A stretch of DNA of 32,308 bases from Prevotellamassilia sp. (GCA_018383375.1 JAHAWW010000142.1:1-32308), one strand, 5' to 3'; shown: positions 1 to 9,396, counted from the stretch's first letter. Numbers and translations are program-made. The notes: generated by a model not told the origin, from the sequence alone.

Positions 1-2
1 AC

Positions 3-587
3 TATTTCACGGCGCTCACGGGCCAAGCGCTCGACAGCCTGGCTACACAATATCCTGACGAATATGTTCACCGCGTGGAGTTTGTTCCCGGTGCAGGTCA
101 TGGATTTGACTATCGTCCCACGGCCCCCTGGCTCTTCAAACATAAGCGGCAGAGCCATCCGCATCATTTCGTATGGGAAGATTATGCCATGGACGGTTGC
201 TTCAGACGTGGTTTCTACAATCTAAAAATTGACCGCCGACCCGTTGAAAGCGACACGCTGCGCACCCGCTATGAGGTGAGCATCGCCACAGACGGCCTCA
301 TTGACATCACAATTTGCGGCGTGCATTATGAGGCATTGGAAAAAGAACCTCAATGGGGCATCCCCATCAAATACGACAAAACAACCTACCCCATAAGCGG
401 CGGACAAATCACAATCTTTCTCGACGAAAATCTCGTTGACCTCAACAAGAAAGTGACCGTGCGACTCAATGGCAAACGAGTGTGGCGAGGCAAAATGCGC
501 CTTTGGCGCGAACACCTCTTTGAGAGTCTCCGCACTTTTGAAGACCCCAAGCGACTCTATCCCGCTGCTGTGACCATCAACTATTAA
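3..587 (+). CDS. alpha/beta hydrolase (dienelactone/prolyl-oligopeptidase-like), 5' truncated by window edge
   Basis: Frame is open upstream of the listed GTG ([39 protein letters not shown]); GHG histidine context, C-terminal part only. Confidence 0.6.
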   Translation, partial: YFTALTGQALDSLATQYPDEYVHRVEFVPGAGHGFDYRPTAPWLFKHKRQSHPHHFVWEDYAMDGCFRRGFYNLKIDRRPVESDTLRTRYEVSIATDGLIDITICGVHYEALEKEPQWGIPIKYDKTTYPISGGQITIFLDENLVDLNKKVTVRLNGKRVWRGKMRLWREHLFESLRTFEDPKRLYPAAVTINY

Positions 588-615
588 AGAGCACTTACTA
601 TCAAATCAACATATC

Positions 616-1497
616 ATGAAAGGAATTGTCTTGGCCGGTGGCTCCGGCACACGCCTTTATCCCATTACCAAAGGCATCAGCAAACAGCTTATTCCCATTT
701 TTGACAAACCGATGGTCTACTACCCCATCTCGGTGCTTATGCTGGCCGGCATACGTGACATTCTCATCATATCCACCCCTCAAGACATCGGCGGCTTCAA
801 ACGCCTATTGGGCGACGGCAGCGACTACGGGGTGAATTTCTCTTATGCCGAACAACCATCGCCCGACGGTTTGGCTCAAGCCTTCATCATCGGAGAAGAA
901 TTTATCGGCAACGACAGCGTGTGTCTGGTGTTGGGCGACAACATTTTCCACGGCATGGGTATGCGACGTATGTTCCACGAGGCTGTCCGTATGGCCGAAG
1001 AAGATGCCAAAGCCACCGTCTTTGGCTATCGAGTGCACGACCCCGAACGCTATGGCGTGGTGGAGTTTGACGAAGCCGGACATTGCATCAGCATCGAAGA
1101 AAAACCTGAACAACCCAAATCCAACTATGCCGTGGTAGGCTTGTATTTCTATCCCAACAAAGTAGTTGAAGTGGCCAAGACCATCAAGCCTTCCAAACGC
1201 GGCGAACTCGAAATCACCACGGTCAACCAACGTTTCCTCAACGACGGCGAACTGATGGTGCAGACACTGGGCACGGGGTTTGCTTGGCTCGACACCGGCA
1301 CCCACGACAGTTTGAGCGAAGCGTCCACCTTTATCGAGGTGCTCGAAAAGCGCACTGGCGTTAAAGTGGCCTGCCTCGAAGGTATTGCCCTCAAACAAGG
1401 CTGGATTTCGCCCGAGCGTCTCAAGGCCATTGCCCAGCCTATGATAAAAAACCAATACGGCCAATATCTCCTCAAGTTGGCCGAAGAACATCAATAA
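616..1497 (+). CDS. rfbA: glucose-1-phosphate thymidylyltransferase
   Basis: [38 protein letters not shown] nucleotidyltransferase signature, 293 aa full length. Confidence 0.96.
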   Translation: MKGIVLAGGSGTRLYPITKGISKQLIPIFDKPMVYYPISVLMLAGIRDILIISTPQDIGGFKRLLGDGSDYGVNFSYAEQPSPDGLAQAFIIGEEFIGNDSVCLVLGDNIFHGMGMRRMFHEAVRMAEEDAKATVFGYRVHDPERYGVVEFDEAGHCISIEEKPEQPKSNYAVVGLYFYPNKVVEVAKTIKPSKRGELEITTVNQRFLNDGELMVQTLGTGFAWLDTGTHDSLSEASTFIEVLEKRTGVKVACLEGIALKQGWISPERLKAIAQPMIKNQYGQYLLKLAEEHQ

Positions 1498-1503
1498 CAG
1501 CCA

Positions 1504-3279
1504 TTGTCCGAAAGACTTCAAAAAGCCTACACGCTATTGCTCTTGGTGTGCTTTGCATTGACAGGCGCCCAAGCACAAACAACTCCTGCAGAATTGAAGG
1601 GGCTATATGAGCGTGTCTGTTCGCTCAACGACATCCACAGCGGCGACCTCTGTTTGGTCGTCGGGACGATTGTGCCTTTTGGAGAAAACACCAATGCCAA
1701 TCGCCGCCCCTATATGCTGACAAGCAAAGCCGACGACGGCAAATGGCTTGAGGCTGAAATGACGGAGACGGACGTCGAAAACGGCACAGCCATGACGGCA
1801 GCCAAAGAGCATTGTCTTTGGCAAGTGGCCTACGAAGATGGCATCATCTCGCTGAAAAGCCTCGACACAGATTTGTGGCTGAGTCCCGGCACAGCGTCGC
1901 TTGGCTCCACCTCGCTCGTGGCCACGGCTCAAGCGCCCTATGCTTGGCACATCACCGAGGCTGCCGATGCACGTTTTTATATCCAAAACAAAGACAACGA
2001 CCGCTGGCTCACACTCTATCGAGAACAATCGTCACACTTCGGTTGCTACAGCAATGTCACACCCACCGACTGCCACACACTCATTATATATAAATACTTG
2101 AGCGATGAAAACCTTCAAGGCACAGCCCAACTGCCCGAAGACGGCTCAAACGTGGTCTTGGCCAATGGAACGTTGCTGATGGGCCCTTCACTCGAGGCGG
2201 TCAATGTAGCCGAAACGTTGCTCTCAGACGGCACCACCGCACAGACCGAGACGCTCCAACCATGGCGAGTGCAACATCGTGCAGACTCTTGTTTCGTTTT
2301 GCAAAAGGCAGACGGCACATACCTCGGCTATGACTTCCGACACTCTGCCACCGAGGCCTTATGGCGCATCACACAGGGCAAAATCACTACTGTCGAGTCA
2401 ACGCCGAGAAGCCTCTATTTCTCAACAAGCGGAGCACTCACACTCAACGCCTCCGAGACCACCGATAATGCACTGACGTTTGTCACAGCAGCGCCTCCGG
2501 CACAAACCTCAACCAGCTCAGACGGCACGACTACACTGCGTGGAGGATGGACAGCAAAGGCTCTCGAACAGGCAGACTGGAGCGCCACCACCACGCTCGA
2601 TCTCACAGCCATTGCCATGCCTGTGCGCTCATTCACATTCGTCAATCGACCCACCGACCGCCACACATTCATACTCGTCTCAGAGGCAGACGCTGAACGC
2701 ATCCCCTTGTCATGGCCCTTTGTGGCTGCCGCCGATGGTGAGCGGTTTCGTCTTCTCACCCCGTCGGTCATCCAAGACCGCCAAGCCTTCGTCGCGCCGG
2801 TCGACATCAGCTACACAGCCTCACAAGTGAGCTATTCCCGACAAGCCTTTGCCGATGGCGGATGGGAAACACTCTGTTTGCCGTTTGCCACCACTATTCC
2901 CAACGACTTTTCAGCCCAAAAGTTTGAAGCGTTACACGCCGACACGCTCTCATTTTCACCCGTCATCAACATTCCCGCCCATACGCCGGTCATCATCCGC
3001 TATGCTCACACGCCTTTCAACGGCACGACAACCCTCTCGCTACAGGCCACTCAAGACGGCACATTCAAAGCCCGTCAAACACAAAGCGGCGACACGCCAT
3101 TCATCGGTATTTATGAGCCCTTTGTCGTCGACGACTCAGGCACTCCGGCAACCTATTTGCTCACACCGACGGGTTCGGCCTTTGTCAAGGCTGCAGCCCA
3201 AAGCCGGCTTGCCCCTTTCAGAGCACGCCTCGCTTGGCCAACCTCTGCCTCAACGCCACGTCTTATTCACAGACCATAA
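1504..3279 (+). CDS. secreted protein of unknown function (signal peptide, Bacteroidales surface/secreted type)
   Basis: 591 aa ORF, N-terminal hydrophobic signal LLLLVCFALTGAQAQ; only a TTG start is available after the rfbA stop. Confidence 0.7.
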   Translation: MSERLQKAYTLLLLVCFALTGAQAQTTPAELKGLYERVCSLNDIHSGDLCLVVGTIVPFGENTNANRRPYMLTSKADDGKWLEAEMTETDVENGTAMTAAKEHCLWQVAYEDGIISLKSLDTDLWLSPGTASLGSTSLVATAQAPYAWHITEAADARFYIQNKDNDRWLTLYREQSSHFGCYSNVTPTDCHTLIIYKYLSDENLQGTAQLPEDGSNVVLANGTLLMGPSLEAVNVAETLLSDGTTAQTETLQPWRVQHRADSCFVLQKADGTYLGYDFRHSATEALWRITQGKITTVESTPRSLYFSTSGALTLNASETTDNALTFVTAAPPAQTSTSSDGTTTLRGGWTAKALEQADWSATTTLDLTAIAMPVRSFTFVNRPTDRHTFILVSEADAERIPLSWPFVAAADGERFRLLTPSVIQDRQAFVAPVDISYTASQVSYSRQAFADGGWETLCLPFATTIPNDFSAQKFEALHADTLSFSPVINIPAHTPVIIRYAHTPFNGTTTLSLQATQDGTFKARQTQSGDTPFIGIYEPFVVDDSGTPATYLLTPTGSAFVKAAAQSRLAPFRARLAWPTSASTPRLIHRP

Positions 3280-3320
3280 AACACTATCCTTTCAACACTC
3301 AACCCCTCAGAATATTCATT

Positions 3321-3734
3321 ATGAACATCGCTGTAGATTTCGACGGAACCATTGTCGAGCATCGCTATCCCGAAATAGGTAAAGAGCGCCCCTTTGCCAC
3401 TGCAACCCTGCGCAAACTCATCGAAGACGGCCACCGGCTCATCTTATGGAGCGTGCGCGAAGGCGAACTTCTTGAGCAGGCCGTAGAATGGTGTAAAAAG
3501 CGAGGCGTCGTGTTTTATGCCGTCAATCGTGATTTTGAAGAAGACACCCCTGAGCGCAACACCAGCTACAGCCGTAAGCTCAAAGTCCAAATGTTCATCG
3601 ACGACCGCAACGTGGGTGGCCTGCCCGATTGGGGAGCCATCTATCAAATCATCAGCAAACGAATTACTTACGACGAATATCTTGCCCAACAAGACGACCA
3701 GCACAAAAAAAGACGCCGGCTCTGGCCGTTCTGA
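3321..3734 (+). CDS. HAD-like hydrolase family protein
   Basis: MNIAVDFDGTIVEHRYPEIG (motif I DFDGT), LILWSVRE, RKLKVQMFIDDRNVGG; ATG at 3321 preferred over the 3234 ORF start. Confidence 0.8.
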   Translation: MNIAVDFDGTIVEHRYPEIGKERPFATATLRKLIEDGHRLILWSVREGELLEQAVEWCKKRGVVFYAVNRDFEEDTPERNTSYSRKLKVQMFIDDRNVGGLPDWGAIYQIISKRITYDEYLAQQDDQHKKRRRLWPF

Positions 3735-3798
3735 TTTTGTCTTGCACTTTTCTTTTTTGAAGGATGCAAGAAAATGACAAAGAACAGTTTACCACACC

Positions 3799-5343
3799 AT
3801 GCAAAAAATCTTTTCGTCTGCACAGATACAGGAACTCGACGCCGCCACCATCAACGAAGAAGGTATCACTTCGCTCGACTTGATGGAGCGTGCGGCACAA
3901 AAAGCCACCGATGCGCTTTTGCGTCTCTATCCCCAAGCCCACCATTTCGCTCTCTTTGCCGGTCCGGGCAAAAATGGTGGCGACACACTGGCCATGGCTC
4001 GACTCATTGCCGCTTCGAGAGCCGAAAGCCAAATCGAAGTTTGGCTCTTCAACATTTCGGGCCATCTGCACGCCGACTGTCAAGCCAATAAACAACGGCT
4101 CGAAAACATCCACTCGGTGAAGTTCTATGAAGTGACCGACCGTTTCGAACCTCCCATCCTCACCGCCGCGACCGTTGTTGTCGACGGCCTCTTTGGCATC
4201 GGGCTTAGTCGCCCTCTATCGGGCGGTTTCGCTTCGCTCGCCGGTTTCATCAATGCCTCGCCGGCTCAGGTTGTGTCCATAGACATGCCCTCAGGCATAC
4301 CGGCCGACGAAGCCACCTCTACCGGTTCGCTGCTGAGTGTCCAGGCTCATCACACCCTCACCTTCCATAGTCTCAAACGCACCATGATGTTGCCCGACTT
4401 GGCAGAGCGTTTTGGACAAATAGAAATCCTCGACATCGGTCTGTCGCCAAGCAAGTCAGAAGCGTTGGAGACCGAGTGGAACATCTTCTCGCCGGCCGAC
4501 ATTGCCCGAATGAGCGGCGTGCTCACACCCCGACGGCCTCACAGTCATAAAGGCACCTACGGCCAGGCGCTCATCATTGCCGGTAGCTATGGTATGGGCG
4601 GCGCAGCCACATTGTCGGCACGAGCTTGTCTGCGAACGGGTGCAGGAAAAGTGAGCGTTCACACGCCGCTGATGAACAACGACCTCATTCAAATCGCCGT
4701 GCCCGAAGCCACACTCAGCCACGACGCTTCCGACACAGTCTTCACCGCTCCACCCGACCTTGCTCCCTATCAAGCCATAGCCGTGGGTCCCGGCATAGGC
4801 ACGTCACGCCCCACCGGCACAGCCCTATTCAAGCTCCTCACCACGGCCACACGTCCGATGGTGATTGACGCCGATGCACTCAACCTGCTTTCAGCCCATT
4901 CGGCTTGGCTCGGACAAGTGCCCGAGGGAAGCATACTCACGCCACACCCCGGCGAAATGGCTCGTTTGGCTCCCGGTGCCACAACCTCGGGCAGCCTGCT
5001 TGAGGCCGCCCTCCGTTTGGCGTCCACCCACCGCATATATGTGGTGCTCAAAGGCCACCACACCGCCATCTGCACTCCCGAAGGTCAAGTCTGGTTTAAT
5101 GCCACCGGCAATCCCGGCATGGCCACAGCCGGAAGTGGCGATGTGCTCACCGGCATCATCACCAGTCTGCTCGCACAAGGCCACACGCCGCTCCACGCCG
5201 CCATGCTCGGCGTGAGCCTTCACGGCCTCTCCGGCGACATAGCCGCATCAAATCTTGGACAAATATCGCTCATCGCATCCGACCTCATCGACCATCTGCC
5301 ACGGGCCTTTGGCCGACTGGCAGCCGAAGCGGTTCAACCATAA
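3799..5343 (+). CDS. nnrD/nnrE: bifunctional ADP-dependent NAD(P)H-hydrate dehydratase/NAD(P)H-hydrate epimerase
   Basis: N-terminal YjeF_N (FAGPGKNGGDTLAMARLI) and C-terminal carbohydrate-kinase-like domain (LTPHPGEMARL, NATGNPGMATAGSGDVLTGII). Confidence 0.93.
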   Translation: MQKIFSSAQIQELDAATINEEGITSLDLMERAAQKATDALLRLYPQAHHFALFAGPGKNGGDTLAMARLIAASRAESQIEVWLFNISGHLHADCQANKQRLENIHSVKFYEVTDRFEPPILTAATVVVDGLFGIGLSRPLSGGFASLAGFINASPAQVVSIDMPSGIPADEATSTGSLLSVQAHHTLTFHSLKRTMMLPDLAERFGQIEILDIGLSPSKSEALETEWNIFSPADIARMSGVLTPRRPHSHKGTYGQALIIAGSYGMGGAATLSARACLRTGAGKVSVHTPLMNNDLIQIAVPEATLSHDASDTVFTAPPDLAPYQAIAVGPGIGTSRPTGTALFKLLTTATRPMVIDADALNLLSAHSAWLGQVPEGSILTPHPGEMARLAPGATTSGSLLEAALRLASTHRIYVVLKGHHTAICTPEGQVWFNATGNPGMATAGSGDVLTGIITSLLAQGHTPLHAAMLGVSLHGLSGDIAASNLGQISLIASDLIDHLPRAFGRLAAEAVQP

Positions 5344-5394
5344 ACCCGTCTTTTCCTCCATCTCACATACTCATCCATTCCGACTTCCAACCCT

Positions 5395-6474
5395 ATGACC
5401 ACCCATCGCATCCTTTCACTCGCTCTGACTCTGATGAGTCTCGGCACCGTCACGGCTCAAACCGAAGTGACTGACTATCAGCCCGGCGTCACAGCCGAAG
5501 GCATCACCTATTTCCTGCCTCAGACTGCCTTCGAAGTCACCGTGACGGCCAACCGCACCACCTATACACCCGGCGAATATGCCGCCTATGCCCGCCGCTA
5601 CCTGCGACTCGAAGGTATCTCCCAGCAGAGCTACGACACCTGGACCGTCACCGATGTGCGCCTCACCCCCTTCGGCGTGGCAGACAAGCGCAGAGCCTAC
5701 AGCATCAAACTCAAAACCAAAACCTCGGCACCGCTCGTGTCACTTGCTCCCGACGGCCGACTGCTCTCAGTGGGTGCCACGTCTGTGGCCGACGATATGC
5801 CGCGTGCCACCCATCAAGTGCAAGCCCAACCGGTCAAACACCTCAACGCCGCCGACTATAAGACCGAAGAAATCCTCTCTGCCGGCAGCCGGTCGAAGAT
5901 GGCCGAACTCACAGCGGCCGAAATCTACGACATCCGCGAAAACCGCTCTCTGCTCACAAAGGGGCAAGCCGACTTTATGCCAAAAGACGGCGAGCAGTTG
6001 CGCCTTATGCTTGCTCAACTCGATGAGCGTGAAGAGGCTCTGTTGAGCCTTTTCAAAGGCACCACCTCGGTCGAGAGCCACACCTACACCTTCACCTTCA
6101 TTCCTGCCGGAGCGGTGAACGACACCATCCTCTTCCGCTTCTCGCGCTATTTGGGATTGGTCGATGCCGACGATTTGGCTGGCGAACCCTACCTGCTCAC
6201 TCTCACCGACCTGGGCAGTCTGCCCGATGCCGTGACCACGGCCGACCCCAAAGGAAAGAAAGAAGAAAACTCACTGCGCTATGTTGTGCCCGGTCGCGGC
6301 CGATTGGTCATCAACCATGGCAGCGAAACCCTCTTGAGCCAAGACGTGCCCATGGCTCAGTTCGGACGCATCGAGCAACTCGGCGGCGACCTTTTCAACA
6401 AACGCTACAACACACGCGTCTTTCTCTCGCCCGTCACCGGAGGCATCTCACGAATCGAAGCCGACCAGCCCTAA
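5395..6474 (+). CDS. DUF4831-like family protein, exported
   Basis: Signal peptide MTTHRILSLALTLMSLGTVTAQ; YFLPQTAFEVTVTANRTTYTPGEYAAYARRYL resembles the Bacteroidales DUF4831 family. Confidence 0.7.
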   Translation: MTTHRILSLALTLMSLGTVTAQTEVTDYQPGVTAEGITYFLPQTAFEVTVTANRTTYTPGEYAAYARRYLRLEGISQQSYDTWTVTDVRLTPFGVADKRRAYSIKLKTKTSAPLVSLAPDGRLLSVGATSVADDMPRATHQVQAQPVKHLNAADYKTEEILSAGSRSKMAELTAAEIYDIRENRSLLTKGQADFMPKDGEQLRLMLAQLDEREEALLSLFKGTTSVESHTYTFTFIPAGAVNDTILFRFSRYLGLVDADDLAGEPYLLTLTDLGSLPDAVTTADPKGKKEENSLRYVVPGRGRLVINHGSETLLSQDVPMAQFGRIEQLGGDLFNKRYNTRVFLSPVTGGISRIEADQP

Positions 6475-6509
6475 AGGCACGCCTCCTATACCCCAAAATT
6501 GTTGCCTTT

Positions 6510-6609
6510 TTCCCAATCACCCAATCACAGGGCTTGTAATCAAAAGGAAATGAGAGAGTTGCGGTGACTGAACGCTTCAATCACGCTCAATCACGCTCAA
6601 TCACAGACC
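6510..6609. repeat. AATCAC intergenic repeat, copy A
   Basis: tttttcccaatcacccaatcacagg ... gtgactgaacgcttcaatcacgctcaatcacgctcaatcacag; same architecture as copy B at 31872-31960. Confidence 0.7.
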
Positions 6610-6620
6610 GTACAAAACAA

Positions 6621-6666
6621 AAATGCTTGGACACGAGCTCAAACTCGTGTCCCAAGCATTTTTTCA
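6621..6666 (-). terminator. intrinsic terminator (possibly bidirectional)
   Basis: aatgcttgg-acacgag/ctcgtgt-cccaagcatt stem with one bulge, T-tract on both strands. Confidence 0.75.
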
Positions 6667-6688
6667 TTAGTCTATACGGCACTCCGCC

Positions 6689-6796
6689 TCACTTCTTTTT
6701 ACCGAAAAAGGCATTGAGGATAGACGAGCCGATTTTGCGCTCAAGCCCCTGCTTGGTGGTGGGATATGAAGAATAATGTTTGCAGAACGCTTTCAC
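6689..6796 (-). pseudogene. possible C-terminal remnant of an unidentified gene
   Basis: Minus strand reads ..VKAFCKHYSSYPTTKQGLERKIGSSILNAFFGKKK* directly before a minus-strand terminator; no matching full-length ORF. Confidence 0.3.
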
Positions 6797-7098
6797 TGGC
6801 GTTGAGAAATTATGCCGTCGCCATCTGCCGTTTTGTCACGTCAGACACTGCCGTTTTGTCAGTATGAGGCAGGCTATGAATGCGCAGAGATGTGTTCGTT
6901 TTCCGGGGGTGTGTGTGACGCCACAAAGCGATAGTTTAAGATTTCTCTACACTATGCCGATTTCTACGCCAAACGGCCCTCAAATTGGCTAAGAACTTAG
7001 ATGCTAATCATAAGAATATGATTTTCAATAAATTTCCTTCTTTTTATTACACTTTGCTTTAAGGAAAGAGAACTTCGCTGGTTGAAAAGAGACGCCTG

Positions 7099-7170
7099 AA
7101 TAGGGAGAGTTTTTCACGGGAATAGGGAGAGTTTTTACTGCCATAAGGACAGGAAAAACTGCCATAAGCC
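7099..7170 (+). repeat. post-terminator repeat, copy C1
   Basis: AATAGGGAGAGTTTTT at 7099-7114 and 7121-7136; ACTGCCATAAG at 7137-7147 and 7158-7168; related to 14766-14818 and 21917-21970. Confidence 0.7.
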
Positions 7171-7192
7171 CCGTGTGGGCGCGATGTACGAA

Positions 7193-7221
7193 AAAAGAGA
7201 CCTCGTGTGGAGGTCTCTTTT
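7193..7221 (-). terminator. bidirectional intrinsic terminator downstream of htpG
   Basis: gagacctc-gtgtg-gaggtctc stem flanked by A-tract and T-tract. Confidence 0.85.
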
Positions 7222-7279
7222 CTGCTTTGTGTGAAGTTCGCCTTTTTTGTCGTGAAAACAAAAGACAAAAAGGTGGGGT

Positions 7280-9334
7280 TTATTTGATAAGCGCGATGCT
7301 GCGTTTCACAAAGTTGCTCAGGGCTTCGCCGCGCAACAGACCATTTTGCAGCAAGGCAAGGTCGATGAGTTGCGACACGACAGGCTGGGCCTCGGCATAA
7401 TCGGCAAACACCTTGTTGCGACCGGCTTGTTGCTGCTCGATGTCGGCATTACACTGGCGAAGGTCTTCACGCTCTTGGTCGGTAATCTCTTCAGCCTTGC
7501 GGTCTTTTTGGGTCTGCTCGATGGCCGCACGGCGTGCATTGAGTCCCTTGAGCTGGTCGTCGAACGGCTTGAGAGCCTCGGCGGCTTCGGCTTTGAAGCC
7601 CTCGAGAAGCTTAGCCACGAGCGGATGGTCGGCGTTGAGCACGAGGTTGTACATATCAGGCATCTCGCCATAGAAGCCCATACCGGGTTGCAGACGGCTC
7701 ATTTCTTTCATGCGGCGCATGTATTCACTTTGTGTGATGACCACGGGAGCCGACTCCGCACCGAGACGCTCTGTTTCAACGTGGAAGTTGGTCTTTTCGG
7801 CCTTGGGCAGACGGGCTGTGAAGATGGCCGAAAGCGCTTCACGGTCAGTCTCTTCGACAGGCTGCGTGGCAGTCTCGTCTTTGCGGATGAGTCTATCCAC
7901 CACATCGCCGTCGACACGGCTGAAAGTAGATTTCTCCAGCTTCTGCTCGAGCATACCAACGAGCGGAGAGTCGAGCTGTCCGTCGAGCAAGAGCACGCTG
8001 TAGCCTTTGTCTTTGGCTGCCTGTATGTAGCTGTATTGCGCTTCAGGGTCGGAGGCATAGAGATAGACGACGTTGCCGTCTTTGTCGGTCTGCGTGGCCT
8101 TGATGAGGTCGCGATATTCGTCGTAGGTGAAATATTTGCCGTCGACGTCTTTGAACAACGCGTATTTGGAGGCACGGTCGTAGAAGTCCGGCTCTGAGAG
8201 CATACCATAGTGGATGAAGAGTTTGAGGTCGTCCCATTTGGCCTCAAAGTCTTGTCGGTCGGTCTTGAAGATAGATTGAAGACGGTCGCTCACCTTCTTG
8301 GTGATATAGCCCGAAATCTTCTTGACGTTGGCATCGCTCTGCAGGTAGCTGCGGCTGACATTGAGGGGAATGTCGGGCGAGTCGATAACGCCGTGCAGGA
8401 GCGTAAGAAACTCAGGCACAATATTTTCCACCTCGTCTGTCACGAACACCTGATTGCAATAGAGCTGGATTTTGTTGCGATGGATTTCGATGTTGTTTTT
8501 GATGCGAGGGAAGTAGAGCACACCGGTGAGGTGGAAGGGATAGTCCACGTTGAGGTGTATCCAAAAGAGGGGCTCGTCGGCCATAGGATAGAGGTCGCGA
8601 TAAAACTTCTTATAGTCCTCGTCGTTGAGTGTAGACGGTTGGCGTGTCCAGAGCGGATTGGTTTCGCCTATGATATTGTCTTCGTCGGTCTCTTGCTGCT
8701 TGCCGTCTTTCCATTCGGTCTTTTTGCCAAAAGCAATGGGCACGGGCAGGAAGCGGCAATATTTCTTGAGCAGACCTTCGATTTTTGTGTTTTCAAGAAA
8801 CTCTTTGCAGTCTTCGGCAATGTGGAGGACGATGTCGGTGCCTCGGTCGGCCTTGTCGATGTTTTCCATGTCGTAGGCCGGACTGCCATCACACGTCCAG
8901 CACACGGCCTGGGCGTCGTCGCGGTAGCTGCGCGTGCGTATTTCGACCTTGTCGGCCACCATAAACGACGAGTAAAAACCGAGACCGAAGTGGCCGATGA
9001 TGGCATTGGCGTCGTCTTTATATTTTTCAAGAAAATCGGTGGCACCCGAGAAGGCTATCTGATTGATATACTTATCGATTTCTTCGTCTGTCATACCAAT
9101 GCCGCGGTCTGAGATGGTGAGCGTACCGGCATCTTTGTCGATGGCCACTCGGATGGTGAGGTCGCCGAGTTCGCCCTTGAAGTCACCCTTCATGGCATAG
9201 GTTTTGAGCTTCTGGGTGGCGTCTACGGCATTCGAGACAAGTTCGCGGAGGAAGATTTCGTGGTCGCTGTAGAGGAATTTCTTAATGACCGGAAAAATAT
9301 TCTCGGTCGTGATACCAATAGATCCTTTTGACAT
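7280..9334 (-). CDS. htpG: molecular chaperone HtpG (Hsp90)
   Basis: MSKGSIGITTENIFPVIKKFLYSDHEIFLRELVSNAVDATQKLK..., DRGIGMT, GHFGLGFYSSFMV; start trimmed to MSKG at 9334. Confidence 0.97.
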   Translation of the reverse strand: MSKGSIGITTENIFPVIKKFLYSDHEIFLRELVSNAVDATQKLKTYAMKGDFKGELGDLTIRVAIDKDAGTLTISDRGIGMTDEEIDKYINQIAFSGATDFLEKYKDDANAIIGHFGLGFYSSFMVADKVEIRTRSYRDDAQAVCWTCDGSPAYDMENIDKADRGTDIVLHIAEDCKEFLENTKIEGLLKKYCRFLPVPIAFGKKTEWKDGKQQETDEDNIIGETNPLWTRQPSTLNDEDYKKFYRDLYPMADEPLFWIHLNVDYPFHLTGVLYFPRIKNNIEIHRNKIQLYCNQVFVTDEVENIVPEFLTLLHGVIDSPDIPLNVSRSYLQSDANVKKISGYITKKVSDRLQSIFKTDRQDFEAKWDDLKLFIHYGMLSEPDFYDRASKYALFKDVDGKYFTYDEYRDLIKATQTDKDGNVVYLYASDPEAQYSYIQAAKDKGYSVLLLDGQLDSPLVGMLEQKLEKSTFSRVDGDVVDRLIRKDETATQPVEETDREALSAIFTARLPKAEKTNFHVETERLGAESAPVVITQSEYMRRMKEMSRLQPGMGFYGEMPDMYNLVLNADHPLVAKLLEGFKAEAAEALKPFDDQLKGLNARRAAIEQTQKDRKAEEITDQEREDLRQCNADIEQQQAGRNKVFADYAEAQPVVSQLIDLALLQNGLLRGEALSNFVKRSIALIK

Positions 9335-9372
9335 AATATCTGTGTGTTTGATGGTTTTCAAAAATTCGCCTT

Positions 9373-9396
9373 TAATTAATGCAAAATGCGTGCCAA
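9373..9396 (-). promoter_or_regulatory. sigma-54-type -24/-12 promoter of htpG
   Basis: Minus strand TTGGCACGCATTTTGCATTAATTA; exact TGGCACG-N4-TTGCA with 10 bp between GG and GC; about 40 bp upstream of the htpG start. Confidence 0.7.

Noticed and set aside
805-1521. Long antisense ORFs opposite rfbA, htpG, dnaJ, folC, pepD, dnaA and others (e.g. 805-1521 -, 7346-8197 +, 12335-13018 -, 13292-14593 -, 15195-16583 +)
   Set aside because: They mirror strongly supported genes, and their translations show no family motifs and have the low-complexity character of shadow ORFs.
6575-6606. CAATCACGCT tandem units as a CRISPR array
   Set aside because: The units are only about 10 bp, without spacers.
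6564-6992. Plus-strand ORFs of 70 aa at 6564-6776 and 6780-6992
   Set aside because: They cover repeats, a terminator and the minus-strand remnant; the translations look random.
7025-7268. Overlapping small minus ORFs 7025-7261 and 7059-7268
   Set aside because: Both span the C1 repeat and the htpG terminator; the internal repeats explain the open frames.
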